Shown: positions 6,569 through 9,026 of the stretch, in pieces
Layout of the letters: each line of letters opens with the position of its first letter
Position numbering within the stretch: position 1 is the stretch's first letter
NCBI GenBank assembly: GCA_028817755.1
Contig: JAPPPA010000151.1
Span: 1 to 9,026, forward strand
From: Gammaproteobacteria bacterium
Lineage (GTDB): Bacteria; Pseudomonadota; Gammaproteobacteria; JAPPPA01
DNA length: 9,026 bases
Direction: 5' to 3'
The notes under the pieces: generated by a model
Told to the model about the DNA's origin: nothing
The model's input: only the letters and a program-made list of their open reading frames with translations
The model's database searches: none
Made by a program: the position numbers and the translations under genes

Positions 6569-7052
6569 ACGCCAAGCGCTACGCGCTGACTCACTGTTAT
6601 ATCGCTACCAGCTAAGCGGCGATTACACGGACTGTTTCTTTATTCAGCTCCGCAAGCCCGTGTCTCAATCCGAACTGATCCAAGCGTTTTATTGCACATG
6701 GCTCTTTAAGTTAGAGCGGTACATTTTGGCGTTCTTTGTTAAGCGCCCTTCTGCCGATCAAGACGCTACTGAAATCGCCAACGCTACGCGAACGACTTTC
6801 TCTGCATGGGAAGTGGAAGAGCAAACAACAGAACAGCTTTTAATGTGCGACTTTGAAGGCCGCACGCGCCATTGGTTAATGGCAGAAAGTAGCGATAACC
6901 AAAGCACGCTCTACTTCGGTTCTGCCGTGATTAAAGGCGGTCCCAACCAATCTCGCTTAGCGCGCTTGGTTTTCGGCTTATTAGGTAGCTTTCACATTCT
7001 GTATTCCCGCCTGTTATTAGCCGCAGCCGCACGAAAGCTAGCGAAAAGCTAA
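6531..7052 (+). CDS. Uncharacterised DUF2867-like protein with non-ATG start
   Basis: The frame encodes up to 173 residues. Features resembling DUF2867-type proteins are an aromatic QAFYCTWLFKLERYIL segment (about 50-65), an FSAWEVEEQTTEQLLMCDFE stretch (about 91-110), RHWLMAE, a beta strand TLYFGSAVI, and a C-terminal amphipathic helix around LLGSFHILYSRLLLAAAAR. The family's role is unknown to me, and the assignment is tentative. No ATG is available: the first in-frame Met is at about residue 104, inside the conserved part, so initiation must use TTG 6531 or, as plausibly, GTG 6546. Either way it overlaps the upstream membrane-protein gene in another frame (38 or 23 bp), which favours translational coupling. 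No transmembrane helix is certain, though the last 30 residues could associate with the membrane. Confidence 0.7.
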   Translation: MRHEAVWFLTRVKRQALRADSLLYRYQLSGDYTDCFFIQLRKPVSQSELIQAFYCTWLFKLERYILAFFVKRPSADQDATEIANATRTTFSAWEVEEQTTEQLLMCDFEGRTRHWLMAESSDNQSTLYFGSAVIKGGPNQSRLARLVFGLLGSFHILYSRLLLAAAARKLAKS

Positions 7053-7110
7053 GGGGAACTTAACCCAGCGTTTCGCTATCAAAGCCGGTAATTCAACGAA
7101 TTAAATAATC

Positions 7111-7599
7111 ATGAACCGAAGAACGTTTATTACCTCTGCTTTAGCCGCCGCTGCGGCCATACAGCTACCACTCTCAGCACTGGCGGCCAAGGCGTCTAAA
7201 ACGCTGGAAGAATGGAAAAAACTGCTCACTAAAGAGCAGTACTACATTTTGTTTGAAGAAGGCACCGAACGCAGTTTTACCTCGCCGCTACTGAATGAGA
7301 AACGCGAAGGCACCTATATTTGCGCCGCCTGCTATCAGCCACTGTTTTCATCCGAAACCAAATACAAAAGCGGCACCGGTTGGCCGAGCTTTTGGCAGCC
7401 GATTGCTGACGCGGTAGGCACCAAACGCGACTTCAAGCTGTTCTTACCGCGTACTGAGTACCACTGCAGCAATTGTGGCGGCCACCAAGGCCACGTATTT
7501 GACGACGGCCCCAAACCGACTGGCCTACGCTACTGCAATAACGGCTTAGCACTGGAATTTGTACCCCAAACAGAACAACTGCCGGAGCTAAGAGCCTAA
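7111..7599 (+). CDS. msrB: Exported peptide-methionine (R)-S-oxide reductase MsrB
   Basis: MsrB reduces the R epimer of methionine sulfoxide in proteins. The 162-residue product starts with NRRTFITSALAAAAA and a hydrophobic run ending SALA (22-25), a Tat-like signal with paired Arg3-Arg4, so the enzyme probably works in the periplasm. The MsrB domain spans about 32-155: zinc-binding pairs Cys71/Cys74 (CAAC) and Cys119/Cys122 (CSNC), SGTGWPSFW (87-95), GGHQGHVFDDGPKPTGLRYC (123-142) and catalytic Cys142 in RYCNN. Position 89 is Thr where many MsrBs, including the E. coli enzyme, have Cys (SGCGWPSF), so the usual resolving cysteine is missing and recycling may go through direct thiol attack on the sulfenic acid. 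msrA follows after 2 nt. Confidence 0.95.
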   Translation: MNRRTFITSALAAAAAIQLPLSALAAKASKTLEEWKKLLTKEQYYILFEEGTERSFTSPLLNEKREGTYICAACYQPLFSSETKYKSGTGWPSFWQPIADAVGTKRDFKLFLPRTEYHCSNCGGHQGHVFDDGPKPTGLRYCNNGLALEFVPQTEQLPELRA

Positions 7600-7601
7600 A
7601 C

Positions 7602-8216
7602 ATGAAAACCGTAATGACCGCCCTATTGGGCCTCTTGCTTAGCACCGCTGCATTAGCAACCAAACCGACTCCACCTGTGCCAGAAGGCTTAGCTAAGGCC
7701 ACCTTTGCTGCAGGCTGTTTTTGGTGTGTAGAGCCGCCATTCGATAAATTGGATGGCGTTATTTCCACCACCTCTGGTTACATTGGCGGCAAAGAGAAGA
7801 ACCCTTCTTACAACGAAGTTTCGCGTGGAGAAACAGGCCATACCGAGGCCGTAGAAGTAATTTACGACCCTAAACGCGTAAGCTACGAAACCTTGCTAGA
7901 CACATTCTGGATTAACGTAGACCCAACCACCAATACCCGTCAGTTTTGCGACAGTGGTGCCCATTACCGCCCGGGTATTTTCTGGCACGGTGAAGAGCAG
8001 AAAGCGGCAGCGGAAAAGTCGCATAAGCTAATTGATGAATCTGGCCGCTTTGACCAGCCGATTAAAGTAGAAGTGACTGAGGCCACCACGTTTTACGCCG
8101 CTGAAAGCTACCACCAAGATTACTACCTACGTAACCCCGCGCGTTATAAGTACTACCGCTGGGCTTGTGGTCGCGATGCGCGTTTAGACGACCTTTGGGG
8201 CGAATTACGCCAATAG
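7602..8216 (+). CDS. msrA: Exported peptide-methionine (S)-S-oxide reductase MsrA
   Basis: MsrA reduces the S epimer of methionine sulfoxide and so complements MsrB. The 204-residue product has a Sec signal peptide (Lys2, hydrophobic core 4-17, likely cleavage after ALA at 17-19). The MsrA domain carries the GCFWC motif with catalytic Cys39 and second Cys42, Glu44, GYIGG (59-63), GHTEAVEV (79-86), and the Asp117/Tyr122 segment CDSGAHYRPG. In that last segment the commoner GTQYR is replaced by GAHYR. Cys189 in the C-terminal WACGRDARLDDLWG is a likely resolving cysteine. The protein lacks any fused MsrB domain. ATG 7602 is 2 nt after the msrB stop, with AGAG (7591-7594) or GGAG (7584-7587) as ribosome site, so the two genes are cotranscribed. 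Confidence 0.95.
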   Translation: MKTVMTALLGLLLSTAALATKPTPPVPEGLAKATFAAGCFWCVEPPFDKLDGVISTTSGYIGGKEKNPSYNEVSRGETGHTEAVEVIYDPKRVSYETLLDTFWINVDPTTNTRQFCDSGAHYRPGIFWHGEEQKAAAEKSHKLIDESGRFDQPIKVEVTEATTFYAAESYHQDYYLRNPARYKYYRWACGRDARLDDLWGELRQ

Positions 8217-8243
8217 CCGAGCATCATCTAATAACAAGCTACT

Positions 8244-8273
8244 TTTCCGGCCCTTTTGGGGGCCGGAAATTTA
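8244..8273 (+). terminator. Probable terminator after msrA
   Basis: TTTCCGGCCC (8244-8253) pairs perfectly with GGGCCGGAAA (8260-8269) around a 6-nt loop. The stem is strong but only a short, interrupted T stretch (TTTATATT) follows, so efficiency is uncertain. It lies 28 nt after the msrA stop and before the next gene's leader. Confidence 0.7.
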
Positions 8274-8328
8274 TATTCAAGCAAATATAAATAGCTTAAT
8301 TTTTCTGCAACAAAACTGTCTTTTTCGA

Positions 8329-8370
8329 TTTGTACATTACGGGTGATTTCTAATCTCCTCCCGGTACAAA
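8329..8370 (+). promoter_or_regulatory. Interrupted inverted repeat in the leader of the PhoX-family gene
   Basis: TTTGTAC (8329-8335) pairs with GTACAAA (8364-8370), and CGGG (8340-8343) extends the pairing with CCCG (8360-8363), leaving a 4-nt bulge (8336-8339) and a 16-nt loop. The right arm ends one base before the ATG at 8372, where a ribosome site is expected, and no Shine-Dalgarno sequence is seen. It could be an RNA hairpin limiting translation or a protein-binding dyad; either is inference. Confidence 0.35.
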
Positions 8371-8371
8371 A

Positions 8372-9026
8372 ATGGAACAGACCAACACCTCTTTAGCGCG
8401 CGTTAGCCGCCGTAGTTTTCTCCGCTACGTATACATGGGCGGCACTGTCGCCTCTACCACCACCCTACTCGGCGCATGCACTGGCGCTAGCCCCTCTATG
8501 CTTGCTGCCGCTGAGGAAAATTCGGGCACCATCAAAGGCGGCTTAGAGCTAGATATTCCAACAGGCCCGCTGGGTAATATCGGTGCGCTACAAAATGCGG
8601 GTTTCGACAATATTCAGATTCCAGCCGGCTTCTCTATTCGCCGTGTGGCCACCCAAGGCCAAGACCCGTTATCTGACGCCACCAATGGCGCTCAAACCAG
8701 CGGTTACAACTGGCACGAAGCACCAGACGGCGGCGGCGTATTTGTTGCTGAAGACGGCAGTGGCGATTATGTATACGCCTCAAACAGCGAAGTAGCGGGC
8801 ACTGGCTGCGTTGGCGCACTTAAATTTGACGTAAATGGCAATTTAAAAGACGCCTATCGCATCCTCGACAACACCAGCCGCAACTGTGCGGGCGGAGAAA
8901 CGCCTTGGGGCACGTGGATGTCGTGCGAAGAAAACCAAGCCGCTGGCCAAATTTACGAAACCTTCCCATTTGGCACCGTGAACGACGCCGTAGTGAAACC
9001 CGCAGTGGGCTCTCGCACACTCGAAG
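8372..9026 (+). CDS. PhoX-family (DUF839) putative phosphatase, N-terminal part (3' truncated), Tat signal
   Basis: PhoX-type enzymes are calcium- and iron-dependent phosphomonoesterases exported folded by the Tat system. The frame runs open from ATG 8372 through the right edge, giving 218 codons. Residues 12-18 (SRRSFLR) are a near-ideal twin-arginine motif, followed by a hydrophobic stretch (20-35). LGAC at 33-36 fits a lipobox, so the protein may be a lipoprotein; an alternative cleavage is at AAA (45-47). In the mature part, NIQIPAGFSIRRVA (80-93), a WHEAPDGGGVFVAED segment (114-128), YVYASNSEV, GCVGALKFD, and especially NCAGGETPWGTWMSCEE (171-187) are the DUF839/PhoX signature; Cys172 lies in this block. 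Subfamily and substrate cannot be fixed without the C-terminal half. It is a separate unit from msrBA, behind a hairpin and a 102-nt AT-rich leader. Confidence 0.88.
   Translation, partial: MEQTNTSLARVSRRSFLRYVYMGGTVASTTTLLGACTGASPSMLAAAEENSGTIKGGLELDIPTGPLGNIGALQNAGFDNIQIPAGFSIRRVATQGQDPLSDATNGAQTSGYNWHEAPDGGGVFVAEDGSGDYVYASNSEVAGTGCVGALKFDVNGNLKDAYRILDNTSRNCAGGETPWGTWMSCEENQAAGQIYETFPFGTVNDAVVKPAVGSRTLE

Noticed and set aside
7433..7771. 112-codon minus-strand open frame across the msrB-msrA junction
   Set aside because: It is antisense to two unambiguous enzymes and its product has no family-like features.
8316..8337. Possible Pho box (CTGTCTT followed by TTGTACAT) upstream of the PhoX-family gene
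   Set aside because: The first half resembles CTGTCAT, but the second is spaced 15 instead of 11 nt away and has an extra base; too weak to call despite the attractive context.
8425..8819. Short open frames on both strands at the right end
   Set aside because: They overlap the PhoX-family reading frame, which runs open from 8372 to the edge and carries the conserved motifs.

Overview
The window looks like a chromosomal segment of a free-living Gram-negative bacterium, most probably a gammaproteobacterium (perhaps marine, Cellvibrio/Saccharophagus-like). This rests on a LipB of gammaproteobacterial type, an Mla-type phospholipid transport operon with a TolC-like outer-membrane protein, Sec and Tat signal peptides, and roughly balanced base composition by eye. 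All confident genes are on the + strand. I saw no tRNA, rRNA, CRISPR array, insertion sequence or attachment site, and no gene-free stretch longer than 300 bases.

Layout. (1) 1-344: the C-terminal part of lipB, cut by the left edge. (2) 444-1091: a TetR-family regulator closed by a terminator at 1115-1149. (3) 1226-5283: a tight five-gene operon, mlaF - mlaE - mlaD - TolC-like outer-membrane protein - mlaC. It has its own candidate promoter (TATAAT at 1188-1193) and ends at a perfect 17-bp hairpin terminator. (4) 5458-7052: three genes without firm function, namely a six-helix histidine-bearing membrane protein, a four-helix membrane protein, and a DUF2867-like protein that overlaps the second and lacks an ATG start. 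(5) 7111-8216: msrB and msrA, two exported methionine sulfoxide reductases 2 nt apart, followed by a hairpin. (6) 8372-9026: the N-terminal part of a PhoX/DUF839-family protein with a twin-arginine signal and a possible lipobox, open at the right edge.

How the genes work together. MlaF (ATPase), MlaE (permease) and MlaD (MCE ring) should form the inner-membrane complex that exchanges phospholipid with the periplasmic carrier MlaC. What departs from the textbook mlaFEDCB layout is a TolC/OEP-type gene between mlaD and mlaC, the lack of mlaB, and a TetR gene next door. This suggests a paralogous or variant MCE system with its own outer-membrane component, which is the most interesting item here. 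The msr pair should repair oxidised methionines in envelope proteins, so much of the window concerns envelope maintenance.

All functional calls rest on motifs read by eye. No database search was run.
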